The translations under genes and the position numbers were made by a program. DNA of 64,000 bases from Microvirga sp. BSC39 (GTDB lineage Bacteria; Pseudomonadota; Alphaproteobacteria; Rhizobiales; Beijerinckiaceae): assembly GCF_000739015.1 (NCBI RefSeq), contig NZ_JPUG01000077.1, forward strand, positions 248,001-312,000, in the 5' to 3' direction. Positions 63,714 through 64,000 of the stretch are shown piece by piece. The first letter of the stretch is position 1. Each line of letters starts with the position of its first letter. The notes below the pieces were generated by a model. That model was not told where the DNA came from. It saw only the letters and a list, made by a program, of their open reading frames with translations, and made no database searches.

Positions 63714-64000
63714 TCAAGCCCGGATTTCATATGATGGCGGCAATCGAACACCGAAGGGAGCCTGCGGGCTTACGCTTGCCGGGTTTGTCGTTTGTCGAAC
63801 GCCTTGCAGGCAAGTTGCCTGAACGGCCGATGGCACAGACATATCGCTGCGTTCGGCGGTGTCAAATGCGCTGCTTTGCAGCACGGGCCCTATCGGGGCG
63901 GCCAGCCCTCCACACCGTCATGAGCGCGACGGCACCGCGCCAGGTCTCCCTGGCCGTTCTGTGAAGCTGGGAGCTCTTTATTGGCTTTCCGAGGGCTGCC

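Noticed and set aside
63731-63964. A 77-codon frame at the right end
   Set aside because: No motif, no ribosome-binding site and Arg/Pro/Ala-rich content. The end of the window (63714-64000) shows nothing I can support.

Overview
The window reads as chromosomal DNA of an alphaproteobacterium of the order Hyphomicrobiales. The likely neighbourhood is Methylobacteriaceae (Microvirga-like), but that is an inference from gene order and protein style, not a database match. The DNA is GC-rich and gene-dense. It carries LPS-core genes (lpxK, waaA), rhizobial-type small families (DUF2093, DUF4170, DUF3297, DUF6481), HWE-type signalling and palindromic intergenic repeats. I see no rRNA, tRNA, CRISPR array, prophage or transposase.

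Layout. 1-9.4 kb is a conserved core: purD (cut by the left edge), xseA, DUF2093, then a minus-strand run of cysQ-like phosphatase, DUF4170, DUF374 acyltransferase, waaA and lpxK, followed by ubiA, a secreted protein and rsmE. 9.5-14.6 kb has two glutamate-cysteine-ligase-type enzymes in tandem (YbdK-like, gshA), a membrane diguanylate cyclase, and a guanidinium exporter (gdx/sugE) preceded by a guanidine-II (mini-ykkC) riboswitch. 14.7-17.6 kb is an autotransporter with one frameshift. 17.7-22.9 kb has ilvD, a CDF-like transporter, a YqaA-like protein, an HI0933-type flavoprotein and an AAC(3)-I-like acetyltransferase. 23.1-24.3 kb is a secreted pair: a tiny NGRNL-repeat protein and an ADYC-like protein. 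24.4-29.4 kb has an aldo/keto reductase, the tryptophan-degradation pair kynU/kynA, small proteins, a possible small-RNA locus with two hairpins sharing one loop, and a PilZ protein. 29.5-34.2 kb is a FecBCD-type ABC importer divergent from a methyltransferase. 34.4-40.1 kb has a threonine/serine dehydratase, a membrane hemerythrin, minDE without an adjacent minC, DUF5996 and an HhH protein. 40.4-49.1 kb has an HWE kinase, two solute-binding proteins around an SDR, a GFA protein, a BKACE enzyme and a chemoreceptor. 49.2-54.6 kb has pepT, a TauE-type exporter and trkH-trkA. 55.5-57.0 kb is a cold-shock/small-protein cassette ending in rpsU. 57.1-63.7 kb has a PlsC acyltransferase, a GGDEF-EAL protein and a large double-kinase hybrid sensor.

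How it fits together. Envelope assembly (lpxK, waaA, acyltransferases), thiol metabolism (gshA), cation and toxic-ion handling (gdx, trkAH, CDF, TauE) and c-di-GMP/two-component signalling (two GGDEF proteins, PilZ, two large kinases, one chemoreceptor) dominate. The best-supported regulatory discovery is the guanidine-II riboswitch. The least explained parts are the NGRNL/ADYC pair, the paired hairpins near 28.5 kb and the repeated octamer upstream of the FecBCD-type operon.
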